Source of the DNA: Streptomyces sp. NRRL B-24484
GTDB taxonomy: Bacteria; Actinomycetota; Actinomycetes; Streptomycetales; Streptomycetaceae
Direction: 5' to 3'
Assembly: GCF_000717715.1 (NCBI RefSeq)
Contig: NZ_JOAI01000045.1
Span: 62,001 to 126,000, forward strand
Length of the DNA stretch: 64,000 nucleotides
The position numbers and the translations under genes are program-made. Every line of letters starts with the position of its first letter. Position 1 is the stretch's first letter. The notes beneath the pieces were generated by a model. It had not been told where the DNA came from. It saw only the letters and a program-made list of their open reading frames with translations, and searched no databases. Positions 1 through 7,854 of this stretch are shown in pieces.

Positions 1-457
1 ACAGGTCGAGCGCCTCGCGCAGCAGGGCGGCGCCGTGCGCGCCGGCGCCGAGGCGGATCGCCGACTGTCCGGCGCGGGCGAGCTCCTCGAAGCGCAGGAC
101 GTCGAGTTCGGCGGCGGCGACGCGCAGTTGGTAGCCGGTGTGGTGGTGCACGATCCGGTCGCCGTCGGTGGTCTCGCCGAGCAGTTTGCGCAGGGCGGAG
201 ACGTAGGCCTGCAGGTTCTTGCGGGCGGAGCGCGGCGGTTCGTCGCCCCAGACCGCCTCGGTGAGCAGGTCGACGGAGACGGCGGCGTTGGGGTGGCAGA
301 GCAGGGCGCCGAGGACGAGGCGCTGTTTGACGGGGCCGAGCGGCAGCGGCCGTCCGCCGGCCTCGACGAGGAGTTCGCCGAGCACCCGGAAGCGCAGGTC
401 GGCCGTGGCGGGGCGGCCCGCGCGGTCGGCGGCGGCGGACAGGTGGTCCAGCGTCAC
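1..457 (-). CDS. SARP/BTAD-family transcriptional regulator (N-terminal part, cut by window edge)
   Basis: The reverse strand reads an OmpR-like winged helix (FRVLGELLVEAGG, then KQRLVLGALL, AVSVDLLTEAVWGDEPP, NLQAYVSALRKLLG) and the start of a bacterial transcriptional activator domain (LDVLRFEELARAG). This is the usual order in AfsR/SARP pathway activators, which recruit RNA polymerase to antibiotic and other specialised-metabolite promoters. The start is GTG at 457, preceded by GAAGGAG with a 5-7 nt spacer. The rest lies outside the window, so I cannot say whether an ATPase/TPR region follows. It sits 6 kb from a RiPP-like locus on the same strand; regulation of that locus is inference. 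Confidence 0.85.
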   Translation of the reverse strand, partial: MTLDHLSAAADRAGRPATADLRFRVLGELLVEAGGRPLPLGPVKQRLVLGALLCHPNAAVSVDLLTEAVWGDEPPRSARKNLQAYVSALRKLLGETTDGDRIVHHHTGYQLRVAAAELDVLRFEELARAGQSAIRLGAGAHGAALLREALDL

Positions 458-707
458 AGGTGCTCCTTCGGGAGGGGTGCGGGCAGGAGCGGTGCCGGGC
501 CGTTCGGCCGGCCCGGGTCACGGGTCGACGGCCGGACGGGGTCCGGTCGGTGCGGCGGGGCGGGGCGGGCGCGCCGGCGGCACGCACGGGCTCGGGTGCC
601 GGGGCTGCGGGGCGCCGTGGAACGGTCGGCGCAGAAGGGTCGGCGCGGCGGCCTCGCGGATGCGGCAGGAGGTGCAGCGGCACCGGGTGCAGCGGCGGGC
701 AACGTCC

Positions 708-872
708 CTACGGCCAAAGGGAGTCGGCGCGCGGCTCGAACTCGGCGAGCACTTCACGGGCGCGGCGCAGGTGCACCCGCCGGCGGGCGGCCCGGACGAG
801 GAGGGCGATCCCGACGGCGACCGGCAGGGCCGCCGCCAGCAGGGCGCGCGGCAGGAGGTGCAGGCGCTTCAT
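708..872 (-). CDS. Small single-pass membrane protein (54 aa)
   Basis: A 54-codon frame begins MKRLHLLPRALL and contains one hydrophobic segment (about residues 7-26), followed by a strongly basic stretch RAARRRVHLRRAR and the C-terminus ADSLWP. It starts with ATG 18 nt after the stop of the secreted-peptide gene at 891-1133, with AGAGGAC upstream as a possible ribosome site, so the two are probably co-transcribed. No family is recognised. A membrane anchor with a cytoplasmic basic tail is the most that can be said. Confidence 0.5.
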   Translation of the reverse strand: MKRLHLLPRALLAAALPVAVGIALLVRAARRRVHLRRAREVLAEFEPRADSLWP

Positions 873-890
873 CGGGGTCGGTCCGTCCTC

Positions 891-1133
891 TCAGTGGCCC
901 CAGGCGGTGTCCATCGGCTCCTGCGGGTCCTCCGGGTCGCCGCCGATGATGCCGCCGTGGCCGTGGCCGCCGGAGACCGGCGTGGTGGTGGGGGTGGGCG
1001 TGGCCGGGGCGGTCACGGCCGGGGCGGGGGTGCCGTCCGCGGCGGCCGCCTGCACCGCGAGGACGGGCACGCCGAACACGGCGAGGCCGGTGGCGACAGC
1101 GGCGGAGACGGCCAGCGTGCGGGCACGGTTCAT
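891..1133 (-). CDS. Small secreted protein (80 aa)
   Basis: ATG at 1133 is preceded by AAGGGGAACC. The product begins MNRARTLAVSAAVATGLAVFG, a typical Sec signal peptide with a likely cleavage after AVQAAAA near residue 32. The mature part is a Pro/Thr-rich linker, then GGHGHGGIIGG and a short acidic C-terminus ending DTAWGH. There are no cysteines. A His-Gly patch could bind metal, but that is speculation. It is followed by the 54-aa membrane gene and preceded, 110 nt upstream of its start, by a perfect 20-bp palindrome. Function unknown. Confidence 0.6.
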   Translation of the reverse strand: MNRARTLAVSAAVATGLAVFGVPVLAVQAAAADGTPAPAVTAPATPTPTTTPVSGGHGHGGIIGGDPEDPQEPMDTAWGH

Positions 1134-1242
1134 CGGTTCCCCTTGGTGTGTGGAGTGCGGCTCGTCCGTTGTGGGCCGGACGGCTTCGACACCCGGAAGC
1201 CTGCCGCGCCGGCGGGGGCGGGCCAAGGGGTGACGGGCTGCA

Positions 1243-1262
1243 GCTTGCTGCATGCAGCAAGC
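1243..1262. promoter_or_regulatory. Perfect 20-bp palindrome, candidate operator
   Basis: GCTTGCTGCATGCAGCAAGC is its own reverse complement, with no mismatch and no loop. It lies after the prolyl oligopeptidase stop (1316) and 110 nt before the start of the small secreted protein, both on the minus strand. A dimeric regulator site for the secreted-protein operon is the simplest reading. A weak terminator (8-bp stem, CATG loop, no T run) is the alternative. Confidence 0.45.
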
Positions 1263-1315
1263 CACCCCGCGGGACGAATCGGGCGGATCCGCCGCTACAC
1301 CAGCATAGTTACCAA

Positions 1316-3415
1316 CTAGTAGGCCTGCTGGTCGACGGGCAGCCCGGTGTGCGCCGCGAGGAAGGCCAGGCTGTCGGCGAGCAGGTCCACGGTGGCGCCG
1401 ATGCCGCGCTCGCCGTGCCCGAGGCCGTACTCCTGACGCAGCAGCACCGGGCCCGGACCGCTGCTCGCGGCCTGCAGCGCGGCTGCCGTCTTGCGGGCGT
1501 GCAGCGGGTCGACCCGGGTGTCGCCGTCCGCGACGCCGAACAGCACGGCCGGGTAGCGGACCCCGTCGCGGACCCGGTGGTAGGGCGAGTAGCCGTGCAG
1601 CACGGCGAGTTGCTCGGGGTCGGCGGCGGTGCCGTACTCCTGCGACCAGCTCGGGCCCATCCCGGACAGCTCGTAGCGCACCATGTCGAGCAGCGGGGCC
1701 ACCGCGACGACGGCGGCGTACCGGTCGGGTCTTCTGGTGAGCGCGGCGGCGACGGTGAGGCCGCCGTTGGAGCTGCCGATCAGGGCGAGCCCGCCGGGCG
1801 GCGTCCAGCCCTCGGCGGTCAGGTGCGCGGCGGCGGCGTCCAGGTCGTCGAAGGTGTTGTGCTTGAGCTCGCGCCGCCCGGCCCGGTGCCACTGCTCGCC
1901 CTCCTCGCCGCCGCCGCGCAGACAGGCGAAGGCGTAGACGCCGCCGGCCCGCACCCACGCCAGCGCCTGGACGGCGAACCCGGGCAGCACGGACGCGCCG
2001 AACCCGCCGTAGCCGCTCAGCACGGTCGGCCGGGGGCGGTCCGGCCGGCCGGTCGGCGAGACGACGAACATCCGCACGGGGGTGCCGTCGTGGGACGGGT
2101 ACACCAGCAGCCTCACCTGCGCGCCGCCGGTGTCGGGCGCGCCCTCGGGAGCGGCCCACAGCGCGGTCGTGCCGGTCGCCGCGTCGTGGCAGAGCACCTG
2201 GTTGGGCGTCACGTGGTCGGTGTAGCCGAACCAGACGCGGGTGCCGCCGTCCGGGTCGGTGCGCAGCGGTCCGACCGCGCCGGCGCCGGGCAGCGCCGCC
2301 CGGTCGTACCGGGTGCCGTCGGCCGCGTCGTGCAGGGTGACCTCGGCGACGCCGTGCCGCGTCCGGGTGACGGCCAACAGGGTACGGCCGGGCTCGGGCC
2401 CGTCCAGGACGGCGAGGTCCTCCAGCACCGCCTCCGGGTCCTCGGGCAGCAGGACGGTGCGGTCGTCGGGGCGGGCCGGGTCGGCGGTCTCGATCCGGCC
2501 GCGCGGGGCGCCGTCGCGGGTGAGCAGGTAGAGCCGGCCGCGCCGGACGGTGGCGGTGGTGCGGGCGTCCGCGGCGAGCCGGAGTGTGCTGAAGTCCGGC
2601 CGTTCCGGGCCGGTGGCGGCGAGGTCGGCGAGCCGGACCTCGGTGCCGGGCGAGGCACCGGCGGTGGCGGTGACGATCAGCCAGCGGCCGTCCTCGCTGA
2701 CGGAGACGGCGTAGAACTGCCGCGGGTCGCGGCCCTCGCCGAACACCGGGACGTCCTCGGCCGGGTCGGTGCCGACCCGGTGCAGCCAGACCCGGCGGTG
2801 GTAGCGCTCCTCCCCCGGATGCAGTTCGGGCGGCAGCCGCCGCACGTAGTAGAACGCCCCGCCGCCGGGCAGCCAGGCGATCGCCGAGCGCCGCAGCCGG
2901 TCGACCGGGCCGTCCAGGACGGCGCCGGTGGCGACGTCCAGCACGTGCAGCACGGAGTCCTCGGTGCCGCCGGTGGAGGTCTGCACGGCGATCCGGGCGC
3001 CCTCCCGGGACGGCGCCCAGGCGTCCAGCACGGTGCCGCCGGACGGGTCCAGGGCGAGCGGGTCGAGCAGGGTGCGCTCGGCACCGTCCTCGGTGACCAC
3101 CAGGGCGGGCCGGTCGGCGCCGGGGCGGCCACGGGTGTGGAACCGCAGGCCGCCGCAGGTGACGGGGGCGCTGACCGAGCCGGTGTCGAGCAGGCCGGTG
3201 AGGGTCCGGTGCAGGTCCGCGAGACCGGGCCAGCCGGCCCGGTGCGCGCGGAACAGCTCCTCCTGGGCCCGGCACCAGGCGACCGTCGCGGGGGCGGCGG
3301 CGTCCTCCAGCTCCCGGTACGGGTCGGCGATCCGCAGGCCGTGCAGCTCCTCCACCAGCTCCCGCCGCGGCGCGGTCGGGTACACGGGCAATCCGGTCAC
3401 GGTCGGCACGGTCAC
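1316..3415 (-). CDS. Prolyl oligopeptidase (S9A family serine peptidase)
   Basis: The 699-residue protein matches the usual length of cytoplasmic prolyl oligopeptidase. It has an N-terminal DPYRELED motif (31-38), a central beta-propeller region, and a C-terminal alpha/beta hydrolase domain beginning near LSGYGGFGAS (467-476). The catalytic triad is visible as Ser549 in GSSNGG, Asp632 in GDTRVDP and His667 in GLGHGERG. It should cleave after proline in short peptides. There is no signal peptide. Whether it trims peptides of the neighbouring RiPP-like locus is open. ATG at 3415 begins the family-typical N-terminus. Confidence 0.93.
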   Translation of the reverse strand: MTVPTVTGLPVYPTAPRRELVEELHGLRIADPYRELEDAAAPATVAWCRAQEELFRAHRAGWPGLADLHRTLTGLLDTGSVSAPVTCGGLRFHTRGRPGADRPALVVTEDGAERTLLDPLALDPSGGTVLDAWAPSREGARIAVQTSTGGTEDSVLHVLDVATGAVLDGPVDRLRRSAIAWLPGGGAFYYVRRLPPELHPGEERYHRRVWLHRVGTDPAEDVPVFGEGRDPRQFYAVSVSEDGRWLIVTATAGASPGTEVRLADLAATGPERPDFSTLRLAADARTTATVRRGRLYLLTRDGAPRGRIETADPARPDDRTVLLPEDPEAVLEDLAVLDGPEPGRTLLAVTRTRHGVAEVTLHDAADGTRYDRAALPGAGAVGPLRTDPDGGTRVWFGYTDHVTPNQVLCHDAATGTTALWAAPEGAPDTGGAQVRLLVYPSHDGTPVRMFVVSPTGRPDRPRPTVLSGYGGFGASVLPGFAVQALAWVRAGGVYAFACLRGGGEEGEQWHRAGRRELKHNTFDDLDAAAAHLTAEGWTPPGGLALIGSSNGGLTVAAALTRRPDRYAAVVAVAPLLDMVRYELSGMGPSWSQEYGTAADPEQLAVLHGYSPYHRVRDGVRYPAVLFGVADGDTRVDPLHARKTAAALQAASSGPGPVLLRQEYGLGHGERGIGATVDLLADSLAFLAAHTGLPVDQQAY

Positions 3416-3453
3416 GGCGGCTTCCTCGGTCGTGGTGGGGGTAGCTCATGGGG

Positions 3454-3560
3454 GCTGGGGGAGAACTGCGCAGTCCGGGGTGGGCATGTCGACGGCACGG
3501 GACAAGCCCCGATCCGCACGGAGGCCCGCATCCGAACTGCACAGCCCCGCGCCCCTGGGG
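3454..3560. repeat. Intergenic hairpin repeat, copy A
   Basis: A left arm (GGGGGAGAACTGCGCAGTCC) and a degenerate right arm (CATCCGAACTGCACAGCCCC then GCGCCCCTGG) flank about 45 nt. Related copies occur at 16728-16783 and 26403-26529, all in gaps next to gene ends. They belong to the common streptomycete intergenic element built on GGGGAACTGCGCA ... TGCGCAGTTCCCCGCGCCCCT. Here it separates the start of the peptidase from the end of the MFS gene. Confidence 0.7.
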
Positions 3561-3572
3561 CGATCGGCCGTC

Positions 3573-4844
3573 TCAGGCGGCGACGGCGGTGCTCCCGTCC
3601 GGGGCGGGCTCCGGGGCGGGCTCGGTGGCCGGTTCCTTCCGGGGCGTGCCGAGGCCGGACTCGCGGAGCATCGGGACGGCGGCGACCGCGGTGGTGGCGG
3701 CGATCAGCGCGGCGATCAGCAGCCAGGTCTGCGGAATGCCGAGGCCCTCCAGGGCGAGGCCGGTGAGGACGGGTCCGACCGCGGCGAGCCCGGCGATCAG
3801 CAGGTCGGCGGCGGTGCTGATCCGGCCGAGCAGGTGCCGCGGGGACTGGCTGATGAGCGCCTGGCCGACCACGATGCCGGCCGGCGGCGTGAGCAGGATC
3901 AGCAGGACGAGCAGCGGCCCGACCACCCAGGGCAGTGCGGTGAAGGCGATCACGGCCGTGCCGCCGGCCCACACCGCGCCGATGACCAGGAAGAGCTGCC
4001 CCGGCCTGAGCACCTTGAGGACGCGCGGTGCGGCGAGCGAGCCGAGCACGGCGCCGACGCCGGCGCAGGCGAGCACGGTGCCGATGGCGGTGCCGCCGCT
4101 GCCGCCGTCCCGGAGGGTGACGACCATGGCGACCTCGGAGGCCGCGCCGACCAGGTTGAGCAGGGCGCCGAAGAGCAGTGCCCGCAGCAGGGCGGGCTGC
4201 CGGAGCAGCCAGCGCAGGCCGGCGGTGGGGCTGTTGTCGGTGCGGGTCCCCGGTTCGGCGGGGGCGGGGCGGGTGGCCATCCGCAGCAGCAGCACGGCGG
4301 AGACGGCGTAGGAGGCGGCGTCCGCGGTGAACGGCAGGATCCGGTCGACGGTGAACAGCCAGCCGCCGAGGAAGGGGCCGATCAGCGAGGCGGCGGCCAG
4401 CGCGGCCTGGTCCTTGGCGAGCGCGTCGGAGAGGTGCTCCTCGGCGACGACGTCCCGGACGGCGATGGTGGAGGCGGGGGCGAAGACCGCGGTGGCCACG
4501 CCCTCGACGACGGCGACGGCGAGCAGCTGCGGGTAGCCGAGCACGCCGAGTCCGGCGGCGGCCGGGACGGAGCCGACGGCGACCAGGCGGACGAGGTCGG
4601 CGCCGAGCATCAGCCGCCGGCGGTCGACCTTGTCGGCCAGCTGTCCGGCGGGGATCCGCAGCAGCATCCTGGTCAGCAGTGAACAGGTGGCCACCAGTCC
4701 GGCCCGGGCGGCGCCGCCGCCGAGGGAGAGCACGAGCAGCGGGAACGCGATCAGCGACATCTGGGAGCCGAGCGTCGACAGCGCCGAGCCGATCCAGTAC
4801 CGCCTGAAGTCCCTGTTCGCGCTCAGCACTCCGGGTTCAGCCAT
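3573..4844 (-). CDS. MFS transporter (12-TM type drug/peptide exporter)
   Basis: The 423-residue membrane protein begins MAEPGVLSANRDFRRYWIGSALSTLGSQMSLIAFPLLVLSL. It shows repeated hydrophobic segments and the cytoplasmic-loop motif AGQLADKVDRRRLMLGADLVR that marks the major facilitator family. The start is ATG at 4844 with GGAGGTGGACG just upstream, 26 nt after the stop of the radical SAM gene, so the two form an operon. The position behind a peptide-modifying enzyme makes export of a modified peptide, or self-resistance, a reasonable inference. The C-terminus is Ala/Pro/Glu-rich. Confidence 0.88.
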   Translation of the reverse strand: MAEPGVLSANRDFRRYWIGSALSTLGSQMSLIAFPLLVLSLGGGAARAGLVATCSLLTRMLLRIPAGQLADKVDRRRLMLGADLVRLVAVGSVPAAAGLGVLGYPQLLAVAVVEGVATAVFAPASTIAVRDVVAEEHLSDALAKDQAALAAASLIGPFLGGWLFTVDRILPFTADAASYAVSAVLLLRMATRPAPAEPGTRTDNSPTAGLRWLLRQPALLRALLFGALLNLVGAASEVAMVVTLRDGGSGGTAIGTVLACAGVGAVLGSLAAPRVLKVLRPGQLFLVIGAVWAGGTAVIAFTALPWVVGPLLVLLILLTPPAGIVVGQALISQSPRHLLGRISTAADLLIAGLAAVGPVLTGLALEGLGIPQTWLLIAALIAATTAVAAVPMLRESGLGTPRKEPATEPAPEPAPDGSTAVAA

Positions 4845-4870
4845 CGTCCACCTCCGAGGTTGTGCCGGCG

Positions 4871-6067
4871 TCAGAGTCGGCCGGCCGTGTGCAGCAGGTC
4901 GAGCAGGGCCGCGTCGACCTCGTCCTGGAAGACGGCCAGTGCGGCGGCGTTCTCGCCGTGCTGGTACTGGTCGTCGCAGGTGATCCAGCGGCCCTCGGTG
5001 CGGTCGGCCGGCAGGTAGCCGTCGGCCAGGGTGCCGACCTCCCAGCCGGGCCGGCCGGCAGTCTCCCAGCAACTGGAGAGCACGCCGTCGGCGTTGACCA
5101 CCGCGCCGTAGCGGCCGTCGTGGTACGTGCAGGCCTGGCAGCCGTCGTTGGGGCGCGGCCTGGTCAGCGCGAAGCCGAGTTCCAGGGCGCGGGCGTGCCA
5201 GCGGGTGAAGTCCGCGGCGAGGCCGCTGCCGTAGGCGAGTTCGTTGCCGTAGCCGACGCCGACGTCGCCGACCAGGGCGAACTGGAGCCCGCAGCGGGCC
5301 GGGTCGAGGCCGGCGGCGAGGCGTTCCAGCAGGGTGTCCATGCCGTGCCGGTTGTGGTGCGAGACGTTGATCCGCAGGTGCCAGCGGATCGACTCGGCGG
5401 CCGCCATCGCCTTGGCCACGTTGTGCACGATCGCGTCGAAGGTGCCGCCGCCGGAGCGGCGGATCCGGATCGCGTCGTGCTCCTCGCGGTCGCCGTCGAA
5501 GGTGATCTGGACGGACCTGAGGCCGGCCGCGTTCAGCTCCTTGGCGATCAGCGGGGTGAGCATCGTGCCGTTGGAGATCATGCCGGCCTCCAGCTCGCCC
5601 AACTCGGCCGCGCGGTGCAGCAGTTCCCGGGCACCGCGGAAGTTGAGCAGTGGCTCGCCGCCGAACAGCATCACGGCCAGCCGGTCCAGCCCGGCCTCGG
5701 CCATCCGCTGCCGGGTGAAGTCGAGGACCTCGCCGATCATTTCGGAGGTCAGCCGGGCGTGCTTGATCCGCGGCGGCCGGTTGCCGCCCTTCGGGTCCTG
5801 ACCGGTGTTCTGGAAGCAGTAGCCGCAGCCGAGGTTGCAGTCGGTGCTGGTGAGCACCGTCAGCGAGTAGGAGCGGAAGGCCCTGGCGTCGAGCAGCCCG
5901 GTGTCCCGCAGCCGCTGCTCGGCCGCGGGTGCGAGGGCGCCGTCCGGGCCGACCTGGCCGGGGCGGAGCCGGGCGACTCCCCCGTCACCGAGGAACCACC
6001 AGCCGGCGTCGGCCCTGCGGAGCAGGCGGTACCGGTCGGCGCGGAGGGCGGGCTGGGTTACGGGCAC
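4871..6067 (-). CDS. Radical SAM/SPASM peptide-modifying enzyme
   Basis: The 398-residue protein has an N-terminal region of about 70 residues, then the [4Fe-4S]/SAM motif TSTDCNLGCGYC (Cys77, 81, 84). The core motifs MLFGGEPLLNF and GMISNGTMLT follow, and the C-terminal region has clustered cysteines (DGCQACTYHDGRYG, GVLSSCWE) as in SPASM auxiliary-cluster enzymes. Such enzymes install thioether, C-C or similar links in ribosomal peptides. I chose GTG at 6067 because GGAGG lies 5 nt upstream; ATG at 6079 would overlap that site. It lies 69 nt downstream of a two-repeat precursor, separated by a strong hairpin, and is followed by an MFS gene. Confidence 0.88.
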   Translation of the reverse strand: MPVTQPALRADRYRLLRRADAGWWFLGDGGVARLRPGQVGPDGALAPAAEQRLRDTGLLDARAFRSYSLTVLTSTDCNLGCGYCFQNTGQDPKGGNRPPRIKHARLTSEMIGEVLDFTRQRMAEAGLDRLAVMLFGGEPLLNFRGARELLHRAAELGELEAGMISNGTMLTPLIAKELNAAGLRSVQITFDGDREEHDAIRIRRSGGGTFDAIVHNVAKAMAAAESIRWHLRINVSHHNRHGMDTLLERLAAGLDPARCGLQFALVGDVGVGYGNELAYGSGLAADFTRWHARALELGFALTRPRPNDGCQACTYHDGRYGAVVNADGVLSSCWETAGRPGWEVGTLADGYLPADRTEGRWITCDDQYQHGENAAALAVFQDEVDAALLDLLHTAGRL

Positions 6068-6095
6068 GGTGACCTCCATGGGCCTGGGAAGGGGG

Positions 6096-6123
6096 ACGGG
6101 GCCCGCCGGACGGCGGGCCCCGT
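6096..6123 (-). terminator. Hairpin between precursor and radical SAM gene (attenuator candidate)
   Basis: ACGGGGCCCGCCG and its exact complement form a 13-bp stem with a 2-nt centre. It lies 13 nt after the precursor stop and 29 nt before the radical SAM start, without a T run. In RiPP operons a partial terminator here lets precursor mRNA exceed enzyme mRNA; that role is inferred from position. Confidence 0.6.
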
Positions 6124-6135
6124 TGGCCGGGTCGA

Positions 6136-6347
6136 TCAGTTCGAGGTGCCGGTGTTGATGACGCACCAGGGGGTGTCCTCGGCGTCCGCGGTGTGGGCGA
6201 CCACCTCGAGGTCCTCGTCGTCGAGCTTGGTGGTGCCGGTGTTGATGACGCACCACGGGGTGTCCTCGGTCTCGCCGCTGTGGGCGACGACCTCGACGTC
6301 CTCGTCGACGTTGGTCTTGCCGGGGTGGGCTCGGTGTTCTCGGCCAT
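6136..6347 (-). pseudogene. RiPP precursor peptide with two core repeats; frame broken by one base
   Basis: ATG at 6347 follows GGAGACCACC and reads MAENTEPTP, after which the natural frame is lost. Adding one base in the G-run near 6321-6328 continues it as GKTNVDEDVEVVAH and on to SGETEDTPWCVINTGT, KLDDEDLEVVAH, and TADAEDTPWCVINTGTSN, giving 70 residues. Two 29-residue repeats share EVVAH and the exact 12-mer EDTPWCVINTGT, each with one Trp, one Cys and one Asn. No other good start opens the repeat frame. The adjacent radical SAM/SPASM gene and exporter support a modified peptide. The break may be real, or a base-call error in a homopolymer. Confidence 0.75.
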
Positions 6348-6675
6348 GGTGGTCTCCAGTCCTGGTTCGGCGGGCGGGCCCGGTCGGAACGCCCGGCTCG
6401 GTGCTGCGGCCGGCGGTTCGTCCGCCGACACCGAGAAAGCTAGGAACGCCCGGCACGAAGGCGGTTCAGCCGCGGTACAGGACGGTCCGTGCGCAGGTCG
6501 GAGCCGGTGGCGGACCTCCCGCGGTGGCGCCGCGGCACCGTCCGGGCCGCCCCGCACCCGCCGTGGCCTGCGGATGTACCGGATCCGGGGCGCCGCCGAA
6601 CCGGCCGCCGACCGCGGGCGGGCACGGTGGCAGGGACGGTGGCGGGGACGGCCCTGCTGCGGGAGGAGGTGGACG
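6348..6675. promoter_or_regulatory. Divergent control region of the RiPP-like locus
   Basis: This 328-nt gap lies between the minus-strand precursor and the plus-strand radical SAM gene and must hold both promoters. The 12-mer GGAACGCCCGGC occurs twice, at 6386-6397 and 6443-6454, in direct orientation 57 nt apart, so a shared regulator could bind there. No convincing -35/-10 pair was found on either strand, and no additional gene with a ribosome site. Confidence 0.45.
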
Positions 6676-7854
6676 ATGGACCTGGCCGAACTCGTGGGCC
6701 TGCGCCCGACGCCCTGCGCCGGCCTGCTGCTGACGCTCACCCGCCGCTGCCCGCTCAGCTGCGCGCACTGCTCGACCGCCTCCGACATGCGGGGCACCGA
6801 CCCGGCCGGGGGCGGACTGCTGCGCCTCGTCCGGTCGTTCACCGCGGCCGACCGGCCGGAGCTGGTGCTGCTGACCGGCGGCGAGCCGCTGCTGCGGCCC
6901 GAGCTGGTCGCCGAACTCGCCGACGCTGCACGGGTGTCCGGGGCGCGGACGGCGGTGCTCAGCGGAATGTTCTTCGCCCGCGGCGGCCGTGTTCCGGACC
7001 GGATCGCGGCGGCGATCGGCCGGGTGGACCACTTCTCCGCCAGCCTGGACGCCTTCCACGAACGGGAGGTGCCGCGCGCGGACGTCTTCGCGGCGCTGCG
7101 CACCGTGCTGGACGGCGGGGTCCCGGTGAGCCTGCACCTGACCGGCAGCGGCCCGGACGACCCGTACCTCGCCGAGGTCACCGGGCAGGTGCACCGGGTC
7201 TTCGGCGGCGCCGTGCCGATGCTGGTCAACGAGGTGCGCGCGGTCGGCCGGGCGGCGGGCTGGGCGGCCCGGCAGTCGGCACCGGGCCCGGACGGCCGGC
7301 CGGTGCCCTGTGCGATGGCCGCCTGGCCGGTGATCGCCGCGGACGGCGCCGTGCTCGCCTGCTGCAACCAGCAGGTGGTGGACCGGCGCCCCGTCCCCGC
7401 GCACCTGCTGCTCGGCCACACCGACCGCGACGACTGGGCCACCGTACGCCGCCGGGCACTGACCGGGCCGGTGCTGCGGATGGTCCGCGCGGTCGGCGCC
7501 CCGCACCTGTACGCCCGGTTCGGCGCGGCGGCCGACTGCACGGACACCTGCGCCGGCTGCCGCGCCCTGCCGGACCACCCGGCCGTGTACGCGGCCGCCG
7601 CCCGGACGGGCGCCGGGCCGGTCGGCGAACTGCTCGACCTGGAGGCCGCCCGCAGCCAGGCCGCGGCCGGGCCGGCCGCCCTGGTCCGCCGCTTCGGCAG
7701 CCCGTCGTGGGCCGACCTGGTCACCCCCGGCACCACGCCGCCCAACCGCCCGCACAGCCCTGCCCCGCTGCCGTGCACCTCCGCCCCGCTCCCGCGCACC
7801 TCCGCCCCGCTCCCGCGCACCTCCACCCCGCTCCCGCTCGGAGAAGCCCGATGA
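6676..7854 (+). CDS. Radical SAM protein of the plus-strand RiPP cassette
   Basis: The 392-residue protein has LTRRCPLSCAHCSTAS (Cys25, 29, 32) as its cluster motif, followed by ELVLLTGGEPLLRPEL and SASLDAFHE. Later cysteines (VPCAMAAW, VLACCNQQ, CTDTCAGCRALP) could hold auxiliary clusters. The start is ATG at 6676 after GGAGGAGGTGGACG. The C-terminus carries three to four copies of a 7-residue unit, APLPRTS, encoded by 21-bp tandem repeats, and ends in ATGA overlap with the next gene. With the iron enzyme and small peptide that follow, it most likely modifies that peptide. Substrate and reaction are unknown. Confidence 0.85.
   Translation: MDLAELVGLRPTPCAGLLLTLTRRCPLSCAHCSTASDMRGTDPAGGGLLRLVRSFTAADRPELVLLTGGEPLLRPELVAELADAARVSGARTAVLSGMFFARGGRVPDRIAAAIGRVDHFSASLDAFHEREVPRADVFAALRTVLDGGVPVSLHLTGSGPDDPYLAEVTGQVHRVFGGAVPMLVNEVRAVGRAAGWAARQSAPGPDGRPVPCAMAAWPVIAADGAVLACCNQQVVDRRPVPAHLLLGHTDRDDWATVRRRALTGPVLRMVRAVGAPHLYARFGAAADCTDTCAGCRALPDHPAVYAAAARTGAGPVGELLDLEAARSQAAAGPAALVRRFGSPSWADLVTPGTTPPNRPHSPAPLPCTSAPLPRTSAPLPRTSTPLPLGEAR
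7762..7843 (+). repeat. 21-bp tandem repeat in the radical SAM C-terminus
   Basis: GCCCCGCTCCCGCGCACCTCC is present at 7783-7803 and 7804-7824 without change, preceded by a near copy at 7762-7782 and followed by a partial one. It encodes the Pro-rich tail APLPRTS x3. Copy number may vary between strains. Confidence 0.85.

Noticed and set aside
454..717. Minus-strand frame of 87 codons overlapping the SARP start by four bases
   Set aside because: Sequence is Pro/Arg/Ala low complexity with a TTG start and no ribosome site. The GTGA overlap looks accidental.
891..3542. Very long minus-strand frame of 883 codons across the peptidase gene
   Set aside because: It is a composition shadow (Arg/Pro/Ala-rich, no domain). 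Only its last 80 codons, the secreted small protein, are real; the true gene in the rest is the prolyl oligopeptidase in another frame.
6136..6456. A 106-codon frame starting upstream of the RiPP precursor
   Set aside because: The first 50 codons are noncoding promoter sequence in this frame. The ribosome site belongs to the ATG at 6347, so the frame-broken precursor is the better model.
7762..7843. Possible CRISPR-like or MITE repeat
   Set aside because: The repeats are in-frame 21-bp coding units without spacers. No CRISPR array or cas gene was seen in the window.
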